Virus record (IMG/VR): IMGVR_UViG_3300024265_000033
Location: 57,066 to 121,065 of that record
Direction: 5' to 3' (one strand)
Source: a virus
Length of the DNA stretch: 64,000 nucleotides
The notes beneath the pieces are model-generated. The model searched no databases, was not told the DNA's origin, and worked only from the letters and a program-made list of their open reading frames with translations. Below, in pieces: positions 1 through 6,826 of the stretch (positions are counted from its first letter, which is position 1; every line of letters starts with the position of its first letter). Position numbers and translations under genes: made by a program.

Positions 1-713
1 ACAGCCTTTTGATCCACACTTGCCCACTTTTGAGTGTATGTGTCGCCTGTGCCCAGCTCTTCTACAAATGAATCGCGTGATAGTACCGCGTGGTCTGGAA
101 GGTTTTGCTTTATGTATGTAGATTTGCCGCTACAAGGCAGGCCAATCATGACTACGGCTTCTCTAACCTTAGACACATCGAATATTCTATTGGGAGGGGC
201 TGGAAATATAGGCACTACTTCTTCGTGCGAAAAGAATCGGCCCTCTCTGTCTGCGGTGGATAATGCTATCAGTTTGTCATACAACTCAGGATTCGCTACC
301 ATTCGCTCAGATAACTGTTTAGGAGTGAGTTTGAAGGGCTCCGTGTGCATAGCAATCATTTGAAATATAAGTCTACTCTCGTAAGGAGGTACATCAAGAT
401 CCTTCAAGATATCTAGAGCCATGAATGCAGACACCGCTTCGTGACTGAAAAACCTTACTCGCTTCGTCTTCTCAACCGCCTCTCTACACAGAGGCTTTCC
501 AATATCATGCAGCAAGGCTGCTAGCTGCACACACTCGTCGTATTGTTCGGCCATTTTACATACCATCATTGTATGAGTCCACACATCGCCCTCTAAATGA
601 TAGGGATTGAGACTGAAGTCGCCCTCGGGATAATCGAAATGATGATCGCTCTCTTGCATGTGGGACACATTCTCTGGGTAGTTCTCTTGGAACCATACTA
701 CAAGCTTATTCAT
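1..713 (-). CDS. HD-domain phosphohydrolase fused to P-loop kinase (partial)
   Basis: This gene runs off the left edge; 237 residues are visible. Residues about 45-160 look like an HD phosphohydrolase: H47, the LLHDIGK motif with H69-D70, then H91, H123 and D155. A P-loop nucleotide-kinase domain follows, with Walker A GLPCSGKST at 191-199, as in T4 polynucleotide-kinase-like enzymes. By family knowledge it could hydrolyse a phosphorylated nucleotide or repair nucleic-acid ends; substrates are inferred. The ATG lies inside the end of the upstream small gene (8-base overlap), so the two are probably translationally coupled. The missing C-terminus could hold a further domain. Confidence 0.8.
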   Translation of the reverse strand, partial: MNKLVVWFQENYPENVSHMQESDHHFDYPEGDFSLNPYHLEGDVWTHTMMVCKMAEQYDECVQLAALLHDIGKPLCREAVEKTKRVRFFSHEAVSAFMALDILKDLDVPPYESRLIFQMIAMHTEPFKLTPKQLSERMVANPELYDKLIALSTADREGRFFSHEEVVPIFPAPPNRIFDVSKVREAVVMIGLPCSGKSTYIKQNLPDHAVLSRDSFVEELGTGDTYTQKWASVDQKA

Positions 714-945
714 TGTCATCAGGAACTCCGCATATTGCCCAATAAGAATGGGTAGTTCTCTTGCTGATCCATTTCAAGCAAGGGTTTTCTGGCGCATATC
801 GTGTGCCGCATACATATTTACATCTCTTCAGAATTCTGAGATCCTTCTCAGTTCCCCAAAGCTCTGAAGAGACGTTATTAATTACTGTTTGTGGGCAGGT
901 TATACCCAGTACAAGGTATAAACTGGCTATGAAAGGTGATGTCAA
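706..945 (-). CDS. small putative exported cysteine-containing protein
   Basis: A 79-residue protein. I place its start at a TTG (945) that overlaps the stop of the upstream gene (TTGA) and has a GGAGGAGG ribosome site 7-8 bases ahead; longer in-frame versions have no such site. The N-terminus is hydrophobic (TSPFIASLYLVLGITC), like a signal peptide or anchor. The rest has cysteines at the KYVCG, NPCLKW and WAICG stretches. I recognise no family. Its end overlaps the HD/kinase start, so it sits inside a translationally coupled operon. Confidence 0.6.
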   Translation of the reverse strand: MTSPFIASLYLVLGITCPQTVINNVSSELWGTEKDLRILKRCKYVCGTRYAPENPCLKWISKRTTHSYWAICGVPDDNE

Positions 946-1211
946 GAATATTCCTCCTCCGAAATTAGAGATTTGCCGCTCTCGGCACACCTATCGAAAT
1001 ATTTCACATATTTGTGTATTTTGTCCGCTTGGTCTTGGGCCTTAGTCAAAATCTCTTTAATCTCAGGATCGTCGGTTTTTCTGGCCGCTGAGTTGAGTTT
1101 TGCCATCAATATAGCTAAGCGATTGTTAAGATTGTGTCCTAAATGTGACGCTATCTTTTCTGTTACCTTAGTGTTTTCTTCATTCCATTTGTAAGCGTTA
1201 TCTTTTTTCAT
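942..1211 (-). CDS. orphan histidine-kinase DHp-like helical protein
   Basis: 89 residues starting at ATG 1211 behind an AGGGAGG site. An upstream in-frame start would lack one. The core resembles the dimerisation and phosphoacceptor helices of histidine kinases: an H-box-like HNLNN at H26-N30, then a DPEIKEIL stretch and a second amphipathic helix to about residue 73. In kinases the residue after the histidine is usually acidic; here it is Asn27. There is no ATPase domain in this gene or its neighbours. It could be a phosphotransfer-like or kinase-decoy protein, or simply a helical hairpin. The motif is seen; the function is inferred. Confidence 0.6.
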   Translation of the reverse strand: MKKDNAYKWNEENTKVTEKIASHLGHNLNNRLAILMAKLNSAARKTDDPEIKEILTKAQDQADKIHKYVKYFDRCAESGKSLISEEEYS

Positions 1212-1230
1212 GATAACCTCCCTTTCTTTC

Positions 1231-1446
1231 CTAAAGAATACCAATAGACTCGGGTATTGTCAAGCCTTTTTGGATGGAATAATCTTTAGTATTGCTGATT
1301 AAAATAAGAAATCCCTGAGGCAAATCCGTGCCCGGGGCAGCGTTGCCTCTAAAATCAAAATAAGTCCATCTGGCGGCTGCTTCTGCGTCCTCAACTGATT
1401 TGTGGGTGCTCAGGTATGCAGATTTATAAAATAATTTTATGGTCAT
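1231..1446 (-). CDS. hypothetical protein
   Basis: 71 residues, starting at ATG 1446 (MTIKLFYKS) because AGGAGG lies four bases ahead; a start six codons upstream lacks a site. The protein has an alternating aromatic and acidic composition with a WTYFDFRGN stretch. I recognise no family. The promoter for the next gene lies within and just past its 3' end. Confidence 0.55.
   Translation of the reverse strand: MTIKLFYKSAYLSTHKSVEDAEAAARWTYFDFRGNAAPGTDLPQGFLILISNTKDYSIQKGLTIPESIGIL
1235..1263 (-). promoter_or_regulatory. sigma70-type promoter, TTGACA-N17-TATTCT
   Basis: On the minus strand a perfect -35 TTGACA (1258-1263) is followed after exactly 17 bases by TATTCT (1235-1240). The predicted start point lies about 20 bases before the 1211 ATG, with a good ribosome site between. 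It would serve the 1211 gene and those downstream to the left edge. Confidence 0.6.
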
Positions 1447-1454
1447 GTGTCCTC

Positions 1455-1850
1455 CTAATCCCATGGGTCTTTTAAGCTTTCACACCATTCAGAGTGTCCA
1501 TCGGAACCCTTCATGAATGTGTGCTTCAAGCCACAATCACAGTCCCGCTTAGTGCCCTCTCTAGGCCCTATGTACTCTAATTGATCCTCTGTTACATTTT
1601 GGTGATGCCCCTTCCATTCCCACTCTGGGATGGGAGTGTATAAAATGTCCCAGTGGTCCTTCTCCCAGTTGGCTGCCTGTGCTTGCCAAGGGATTCCCCG
1701 ATACATCACTATACTGCCGAACTCTTCGTGAGGTCTGGAGTTCTCGTCAACCGAAGGCATCCACTCTTCTTCCTTAAACTCTCGGTCGCCGCTCTTGAAG
1801 TTCCGGTGTACGTTATTTGAAATATTCAAATTTATATCAATATAGTCCAT
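1455..1850 (-). CDS. hypothetical protein with C-terminal Cys/His cluster
   Basis: 131 residues. The ATG at 1850 shares a base with the upstream methyltransferase stop (TGATG), which decides the start. The protein is rich in Trp, Glu and His, and ends in a possible metal site: CDCGLKH followed by HSEWC. No family recognised. Coupled expression with the methyltransferase is likely from the overlap. Confidence 0.6.
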   Translation of the reverse strand: MDYIDINLNISNNVHRNFKSGDREFKEEEWMPSVDENSRPHEEFGSIVMYRGIPWQAQAANWEKDHWDILYTPIPEWEWKGHHQNVTEDQLEYIGPREGTKRDCDCGLKHTFMKGSDGHSEWCESLKDPWD

Positions 1851-2428
1851 CACTTATTCCAAATCAGAGCAAGATCGTATCCATCATTGAATTCGATTAT
1901 CTGCTCGGGTTTACAAATCTTACGCCATTCGTCTGGAGTCATTAGACGTTCATCTCCAAAACTAGGCTCTTCATATTTTGCTGAGGGTACATAATGAAGC
2001 AAGGTCTTCGTGTGGGTTCTTTGAAGCGCAATAATATTGCGTATTGCTTCGTCTGGAAAATGCTCCAGTACCCCATGAGAGTGTATTAGACCTATATCAT
2101 AGACATCGCTAGGAAAGGGCTGTGAAATATCATGCTCGTGTATATTAAAATCAGGACCCGCCTCATTCATATTCCTATAAGCCAGATCTAACATATCATG
2201 CTCTACATCGAGTAGCAGATAAAAGTTATCCCCCCCGAACCGCTCTGCCAAGATACGACTGACATTGGCCGCCCCGCATCCAAACTCCGCTATTGTGGAG
2301 CCCTTCATCTGAGCCGCGTAGTCTGCGATCAGTGTGAGAAATGGGTTGTACTTAGTGGCTACATGAGTCCTATATCGATCATTCATGCGGTCAACATAGT
2401 GCTCAAACCAAGTCTTTGTCATAGACAT
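1850..2428 (-). CDS. class I SAM-dependent methyltransferase
   Basis: 192 residues from ATG 2428. Motif I is EFGCGAANV (48-56), the SAM-binding glycine loop; an acidic residue at D74 (LLLDVEHD) ends strand 2, and HSHGVLEHF (116-124) fits motif IV/post-IV of small-molecule or rRNA-type Rossmann methyltransferases. No DNA-methylase catalytic motif (DPPY/NPPY) is visible, so DNA is a less likely target. The 5' end overlaps the upstream gene by 26 bases. The substrate is unknown. Confidence 0.85.
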   Translation of the reverse strand: MSMTKTWFEHYVDRMNDRYRTHVATKYNPFLTLIADYAAQMKGSTIAEFGCGAANVSRILAERFGGDNFYLLLDVEHDMLDLAYRNMNEAGPDFNIHEHDISQPFPSDVYDIGLIHSHGVLEHFPDEAIRNIIALQRTHTKTLLHYVPSAKYEEPSFGDERLMTPDEWRKICKPEQIIEFNDGYDLALIWNK

Positions 2429-2687
2429 CAGTGTTTTCCCTTTTCTTTTGATCTTCATAGCCCGCTGCAACTCTTCTGTAATACTCGAAAGCCACACAAA
2501 TCAGAGTGCCCATCACAATACAAATAGTGAGGTACTTCTTACCGCGCATCATAGTGAAACGATCTAGCACGCTACTAATGAAGTAGTTGAGGTCCCCGGG
2601 ATCGGCTCCGCCTTTCGCTAATGCAAGCTCTGCGTCCCGAATGGGTTTCTCAAATGGTTTTCTTCTTTCCTGTTTAGTGTACGGCAT
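2403..2687 (-). CDS. conserved phage protein, DUF6899-like
   Basis: 94 residues from ATG 2687, behind GGGAGA. The pattern MPYTKQERR, then DPGDLNYFISSVLDRF, then CVAFEYYRRVAAGYEDQK and an ENTDVY end matches a small protein family common in phages, which I recall as DUF6899. Its function is not known. The upstream extension of the open frame codes for another gene in a different frame, so the short form is correct. Confidence 0.7.
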   Translation of the reverse strand: MPYTKQERRKPFEKPIRDAELALAKGGADPGDLNYFISSVLDRFTMMRGKKYLTICIVMGTLICVAFEYYRRVAAGYEDQKKRENTDVYDKDLV

Positions 2688-2689
2688 AT

Positions 2690-2833
2690 CTATCTCCCTT
2701 TGCCAAAACAGCATTGATCTATGGATGTCTGCAGCCTGTCGTTTATTCCGGCATACCTTACAATCATATATTGCTGCAATGCCATGAATATCACTGCAGC
2801 AACTGCGATGGTTACTATTGATTCCTTGCTCAT
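2690..2833 (-). CDS. small membrane protein (47 aa)
   Basis: A 47-residue gene too short for routine calling. ATG 2833 overlaps the upstream stop as ATGA, with GAGGAG about 12 bases ahead, and the TAG lies three bases before the next ATG. Residues about 5-25 (IVTIAVAAVIFMALQQYMIV) form one membrane helix, followed by a short tail with two adjacent cysteines. It fills exactly the space between two coupled genes, which supports it. Function unknown. Confidence 0.65.
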   Translation of the reverse strand: MSKESIVTIAVAAVIFMALQQYMIVRYAGINDRLQTSIDQCCFGKGR

Positions 2834-3108
2834 GCTGCTTTTTTCTCCTCACGTCCAGAGTCTATAATGGCGTAGGAAATCATAGAGTCCTGAAACTCGG
2901 GGTCTTTGCATACCCGTAGGAATGCGGCACCGCATAGGACTTCTTTTGTGACGTCCTTTCGAGCTTCTACATCATAGATTTCCAGATCCAAAATGTCTAC
3001 CATGAGTTCCGAGATGTCAGATAGACTTAGTTCTTTTTTGCTCAGGGTATCGTAATACCTGCCTTGCCCATGTCGTTCTATTATGTGCTCATCCATTTGC
3101 TTACGCAT
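2830..3108 (-). CDS. PhaR (PHB_acc_N)-like N-terminal domain protein
   Basis: 92 residues from ATG 3108 behind AGGAGG. Residues about 9-58 follow the N-terminal domain of the polyhydroxyalkanoate regulator PhaR without gaps: RYYDT (17-21, PhaR has RLYDT), LSLSDISELM (PhaR: ITLTDVKQLV) and YDVEARKDVTKEVL (PhaR: VDAKTNEDLTRSIL). In PhaR this domain contributes to DNA or polymer binding. The PhaR C-terminal part is absent. By inference it could be a small DNA-binding regulator or could interfere with host carbon storage. The similarity was judged by eye. Confidence 0.6.
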   Translation of the reverse strand: MRKQMDEHIIERHGQGRYYDTLSKKELSLSDISELMVDILDLEIYDVEARKDVTKEVLCGAAFLRVCKDPEFQDSMISYAIIDSGREEKKAA

Positions 3109-3134
3109 ATATCTACCTCCTGTGTTAGATATAA

Positions 3135-3449
3135 TCAATTCTGGACTCTAGCGTACTCCTTGGGATCTCTATCGTCCAAAACAGTTAGTTCGTACTTACT
3201 GTTCAAAGTCTGAAAAAGAAACTTCCTGTCCTTTTCTACATAGCTGCACTCTTGAATCTCTGAAGTTGAAATCCGGCGGAAGGGTAAGCCCGGTGTCAAA
3301 GACTTTCCAAAAATAATGAAACCATAGCCCACTTCGGGAATGTGCGTACACTTGCCCTCCATCTCCTTAGTTCTGACATTATTGTGGCTAGATTCAATTT
3401 GCTCTAACTTCACATGTAGCATATCCTCTCCCTTCATAAAATTCTTCAT
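3135..3449 (-). CDS. hypothetical protein
   Basis: 104 residues. ATG 3449 overlaps the transglycosylase stop (ATGA) and has GGGGAGG ahead; an internal ATG (MLHVKLE) also has a site and is a possible alternative. Visible motifs are a VGYGFIIFGKSL strand pair and RRISTSEIQEC, with a FQTLNSKYELTVL end typical of small beta-rich phage proteins. No function assigned. Confidence 0.6.
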   Translation of the reverse strand: MKNFMKGEDMLHVKLEQIESSHNNVRTKEMEGKCTHIPEVGYGFIIFGKSLTPGLPFRRISTSEIQECSYVEKDRKFLFQTLNSKYELTVLDDRDPKEYARVQN

Positions 3450-4078
3450 AAATACCTCCCCACTAATTTCTTATAAGTCTGACAAGTAAGTCGTTTCGTT
3501 GACCGCTTGGTGCCACAGTTATACCGGGTCCACCAATCAGGGTCTTTCCCAAAATCTTTTCTGAAGTCTCCCAGTATCAGGGCTCCTGAATTTACAGAGT
3601 ATGTCAAATCGGTCATGATTCGTTTATAGTCCATTTCATATCTTCTAGACGTTATGTAGTTGACCTGTGAGATCCCGGCGTCTGCAACAATACAAGAAGG
3701 TTTTGCACTCAACGCTGCAAAATGTCTGCCTGTTTGATTTTTTGGTATAGGTCCCCGCATAGAAAATACAGCCTCGGCTATCTTCTTGTAGGGAAGACCG
3801 CACTGAATGTTTTTGGCTTTGAGATTGTAATTGGACTCTTGCCTTAGCATAGCAGTATAAAGGCGTGCTGGGATTTTGTACTTCCGAGCTGCTAGGTGTA
3901 TCACATTGGATAAACGCATAGCGTATCGCCTGTTTATTTTAGGGCTATTCTTTATAATCTGACAATAGATAGGATGCTTTACACACCTATTTGTCTTCGG
4001 GGGTTCCGCTGCCAGAGTCTGTAACACTGTCAGTAGGAACACTGTCAACATTATCATCGGTATCTTTAACTTCTTCAT
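3446..4078 (-). CDS. exported lytic transglycosylase (SLT family)
   Basis: 210 residues. A signal peptide (KK followed by a hydrophobic run and TLAAE, about 1-24) directs it to the periplasm. The catalytic domain has the SLT pattern: glutamate E81 in LRQESNYN, DAGISQVN about residues 133-140, and the YNCGT near residue 190. Such enzymes cut the glycan strands of peptidoglycan, so this is a lysis or entry enzyme. Its start lies 92 bases inside the upstream gene. A candidate promoter (4476-4504) precedes that gene. Being exported, it would not need a pore-forming holin to reach the wall. Confidence 0.85.
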   Translation of the reverse strand: MKKLKIPMIMLTVFLLTVLQTLAAEPPKTNRCVKHPIYCQIIKNSPKINRRYAMRLSNVIHLAARKYKIPARLYTAMLRQESNYNLKAKNIQCGLPYKKIAEAVFSMRGPIPKNQTGRHFAALSAKPSCIVADAGISQVNYITSRRYEMDYKRIMTDLTYSVNSGALILGDFRKDFGKDPDWWTRYNCGTKRSTKRLTCQTYKKLVGRYL

Positions 4079-4469
4079 CTTTTTTACCGTCCTTTTTTTT
4101 GGCTGGAGATCTATTTATGATCTCCTCTGCCTTCTTCAGAGCCATATTGAATATCTCTTCCGAATATATTACTCTCACTCTAAAGGAGGGTAATACTTCT
4201 TGGAGCATATTCATTATGCCCTCGGCGATTGTTCTCTGCCTCCTGAGCAATCGTCCTAGCCACTTCAGCTTCAAATAGATTAACATTACCTTGTAGTTTG
4301 TGTCAATTAAAATATTCACGTCATTGATATATTTCGATGAGCTGTAAATATTTAGAACTAATGCATTTTTCAACTGAGGTGTGTCAAGCATCTCCATTTC
4401 AAGGAGCCATGCAGTGCCTTCCTGCAGCATTTCTTCTCTAGTTGATAGTTCTGAATTACCGTCTTTCAT
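3987..4469 (-). CDS. hypothetical protein with acidic/lysine tail
   Basis: 160 residues. The first 115 look folded and helical (LLEMEMLDTPQLKNALVLNIYS, then YLKLKWLGRLLRRQ); the last 45 are low complexity, with KKKDGKKDEE and Ser/Thr/Asp runs. The tail region is double-coding with the transglycosylase signal peptide in another frame. This kind of protein is common next to phage nuclease genes, but I cannot name a function. Confidence 0.6.
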   Translation of the reverse strand: MKDGNSELSTREEMLQEGTAWLLEMEMLDTPQLKNALVLNIYSSSKYINDVNILIDTNYKVMLIYLKLKWLGRLLRRQRTIAEGIMNMLQEVLPSFRVRVIYSEEIFNMALKKAEEIINRSPAKKKDGKKDEEVKDTDDNVDSVPTDSVTDSGSGTPEDK

Positions 4470-4475
4470 GGTTGT

Positions 4476-4504
4476 AGAATACCTCCTTTTTAGTCAAATG
4501 TCAA
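4476..4504 (-). promoter_or_regulatory. candidate promoter TTGACA-N17-TATTCT
   Basis: Minus strand: TTGACA (4499-4504), 17 bases, TATTCT (4476-4481). The start point would fall almost on the 4469 ATG, leaving the AGGAGG site upstream of it. It would therefore mainly express the transglycosylase (3446-4078) and later genes, or give a leaderless message. Overlap with a ribosome site makes chance possible. Confidence 0.35.
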
Positions 4505-5089
4505 GTGGAAGTGAATAATGGCATGGCCTAATCCTATGGCATCGCAGACATCCGAGTCAGATTTATTCTTATCCACATCAAATGCGGTGTGGTAGGCCTT
4601 GTTGACGTACCGACATGCCAAATGTTTCTTAGTGATTATAGGGAGCTGCCTAGCCCCTTTAGGGAGCTTCTTATTCCAAGCCCTGCGGGTCTTATTGAGC
4701 CTCTTATCGTCCTCTGAGAGTCTCAGGTTGAGGTCTGTACGCCATCCTACAGGCCCGTCAGAGTCCTTGTAGATGACTGTGTCTATCTTGTCCTCAATGC
4801 GGTCTAAGAGGATGAAATGAAGGCCGTCTAGAGTCTTCTGTGAGATCCTGTTCTTGCCTAAGTTGACCTCTTCTATAATGATCCGCTCGGGCTTGTGTGT
4901 GTCAATTAAGTCGCGGCACTGTCTCGCCATATCTCTGAGACGGTATAGTTTCTTCCTGAGCTTTCCCAATTTGGTCTGCCCTTTGGTATTTGGTTTGATA
5001 ACTCCATAATTCATGAGAGGTTTTTCTCTGGCAGGATCAAACAGAGCCCAGCCTGTACTTGTGGAGCTGAGATCGAATACCAAAAGCAT
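4490..5089 (-). CDS. RuvC-like (RNase H fold) junction nuclease
   Basis: 199 residues; ATG 5089 overlaps the upstream stop (TGATG). The acidic site of the RuvC fold is visible: D6 in MLLVFDLSSTSTGWA, E73/E74 in RIIIEEVNLG, and D180/D183 in SDVCDAIGLGHA. Such enzymes resolve Holliday junctions or trim branched DNA before packaging, using two metals. A basic insert with many Lys and Arg (about 130-165) may contact DNA. It lies downstream of the recombination block, which fits. Confidence 0.85.
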   Translation of the reverse strand: MLLVFDLSSTSTGWALFDPAREKPLMNYGVIKPNTKGQTKLGKLRKKLYRLRDMARQCRDLIDTHKPERIIIEEVNLGKNRISQKTLDGLHFILLDRIEDKIDTVIYKDSDGPVGWRTDLNLRLSEDDKRLNKTRRAWNKKLPKGARQLPIITKKHLACRYVNKAYHTAFDVDKNKSDSDVCDAIGLGHAIIHFHLTFD

Positions 5090-5883
5090 CAGTCGTAGCC
5101 TCGCTCTTCTTTGACAGTCCAATCCTCTTCGTAAGTTGCATCCTTCCAATCATCAAATATCCAAGTGTCGTACACGTCTACGTTCCGTTGTCGGTAGACT
5201 GTCATTTCCGGATATTGAATAGCACTCAAAAACCCATGACCTTGGCCCCTACAAAAAGCTCCTGTATCTACATTAGCGTAAAAGCTTCTGATTCTAGGTG
5301 TCAGAGGTTGAGGGGTGTGTCCGTGAATATTATAGATGTCTGGATTGTCCTTCAACTTACTAGGTCTGCCCCAAACAATGTGTTCTTCAAAATGATTTGC
5401 TTGATTTTTTCTCCGCTCTTCGTCCCAACGCCATACATTGCCTATGAACGAGTGAGAAATGACAAGCTTCCTGCCAAGCGTATTCGTGCAGTCTGGGTAT
5501 TCGATAAACAAGGGAAGTGTTTCGAACCAATCCATATGATCTTTCATGTCAACTTCTACTTTGTCCCTATTATCGTCATAAGTCTTTCTGGTATCAGGAC
5601 CATAGGACATGAAATAACTGTGAACTGTCGCATCTCCTCCGTTTCCGCCCCATATGCTACTGTAGCGAGGGAAAGGACCTTCGTCCATCATCATGATTTC
5701 GTGATTTCCTTTGACACAATCGTAGCCTCCGGCTTTAACGAAATCTACCACTTGTTTGGACTTTGGACCTCTGTCAATAAGATCTCCCACAAATGATACT
5801 GGTACGTCTTTCGGGAACTGCTTCATGAGTTCCATCAAGGTATCAAAACATCCGTGAACATCCCCAATTACAATACGGCTCAT
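5089..5883 (-). CDS. PPP-family (lambda-like) serine/threonine or Tyr phosphatase
   Basis: 264 residues from ATG 5883 (ATGA overlap and AAGGAG site). The metal-site motifs are all present: GDVHGC (7-12), GDLIDRGP (33-40), GNHE (59-62), a histidine at ISHSF (142-146) and HGHTP (187-191). This matches bacteriophage lambda phosphatase and bacterial PrpA/PrpE enzymes, which remove phosphate from proteins or hydrolyse dinucleoside tetraphosphates. Target unknown. It follows directly after a second, unrelated-length phosphoesterase. Confidence 0.85.
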   Translation of the reverse strand: MSRIVIGDVHGCFDTLMELMKQFPKDVPVSFVGDLIDRGPKSKQVVDFVKAGGYDCVKGNHEIMMMDEGPFPRYSSIWGGNGGDATVHSYFMSYGPDTRKTYDDNRDKVEVDMKDHMDWFETLPLFIEYPDCTNTLGRKLVISHSFIGNVWRWDEERRKNQANHFEEHIVWGRPSKLKDNPDIYNIHGHTPQPLTPRIRSFYANVDTGAFCRGQGHGFLSAIQYPEMTVYRQRNVDVYDTWIFDDWKDATYEEDWTVKEERGYD

Positions 5884-6458
5884 GAGTTCTCCTTGATTAT
5901 CTTCAAGATAGTGGTATGCGGGATGGGTTTCAAATCCCACGCATCAACTCCTACATGAATCATGCGGCCTTTTCTCTTCTTTCTAGCATGAGTATGGCCG
6001 TGTAACAACCATTCCCCTTGATCCATGATTCTCTTGTGCATATACCGAGTGTCCCAATATCCTCCAAGGAATTTGTGCTTTAGCCACATACGAAACGTGG
6101 GCTGATAGGGAAAATGGCTTAGGAATATCTTGTAACGATCCTCCCCGTCATTGAGGTAAATGAAAATATTCTCATGCACTTCGTCAAATCCTGCCTCAAG
6201 CATCCATTTGGCGTGTTTGTCGTGGTTTCCCTTGATTAAAATCTTACGTCCGTTCAGACGCTTTAGGGTCTGAGTTGTGAGTTCTTTCCCCGCAAATGCG
6301 AAGTCCCCTATTACATAAATTGTGTCTCTTTTTTTAACCCTATCATTCCAATTCTTAATCATGATCTCGTTCATTTCTGATACACTCTTGGCCCTCTTCG
6401 GACAAAAGTGTAAGATCTTTTTGTGATGAAAGTGGTTATCGCTTGTAAACCATATCAA
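5880..6458 (-). CDS. calcineurin-like metallophosphoesterase
   Basis: 192 residues, starting at TTG 6458 with AAAGGAG nine bases ahead; the nearby ATG is out of frame. Motifs: SDNHFHH (6-12), GDFAF (51-55), KGNHD (76-80), LSHFP (113-117) and HGHTH (153-157), ending with VGVDAWDLKP. This is a small phosphoesterase family frequent in phages and plasmids. The substrate, a cyclic nucleotide or a nucleic-acid phosphate, is not known. Confidence 0.85.
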   Translation of the reverse strand: MIWFTSDNHFHHKKILHFCPKRAKSVSEMNEIMIKNWNDRVKKRDTIYVIGDFAFAGKELTTQTLKRLNGRKILIKGNHDKHAKWMLEAGFDEVHENIFIYLNDGEDRYKIFLSHFPYQPTFRMWLKHKFLGGYWDTRYMHKRIMDQGEWLLHGHTHARKKRKGRMIHVGVDAWDLKPIPHTTILKIIKENS

Positions 6459-6469
6459 AATATACTCCT

Positions 6470-6826
6470 TTATAAATCATCTATCTTCTTACGTTTGTTG
6501 CCTTTCGCGTCAATCCATTTATTGCGCAAGGCTTCTTTCTTATCATTAGTCTGTATTAAATCTTCCATTTCCACATCCCTAGCGTGGTTTCGTGATCGTG
6601 CTTTCAATACGGCATTCTGGCCCTTCTCTACCGACCTACCCTTCTCTTTGGCTGTGGGATCTCTAGGCTCCAGAAACTTGGTATCCGGAGCTACCAAAAT
6701 CTTTTTCATTACTGTTAGGGGATGTGGCATACCCTCTTCGTCTTGATTGTGATTACACTTAGGCTCCTTCTTAAAAGAGTCCCTCTCGTATCCACATAAT
6801 TCACATCTATATCTTTGTAACGGCAT
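6470..6826 (-). CDS. N-terminal zinc-ribbon protein
   Basis: 118 residues. The N-terminus MPLQRYRCELCGYE is a FmdB-like zinc knuckle (C8, C11) with a second pair probably formed by C24 and H26. The remainder is very rich in Lys, Arg and Asp. The gene starts at the base where gp46 ends and lies between recombination and phosphoesterase genes, so a nucleic-acid-binding accessory role is plausible but not shown. Confidence 0.6.
   Translation of the reverse strand: MPLQRYRCELCGYERDSFKKEPKCNHNQDEEGMPHPLTVMKKILVAPDTKFLEPRDPTAKEKGRSVEKGQNAVLKARSRNHARDVEMEDLIQTNDKKEALRNKWIDAKGNKRKKIDDL

Noticed and set aside
946-990. Upstream extension of the 706-945 gene in the same frame
   Set aside because: No ribosome site before the longer start, it would overlap the DHp-like gene by almost 50 bases, and the TTG at 945 has a strong site and a coupled overlap.
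5188-5796. 202-codon plus-strand open frame
   Set aside because: Lies opposite the PPP phosphatase, whose motifs are intact; no promoter or ribosome site; composition is not protein-like.
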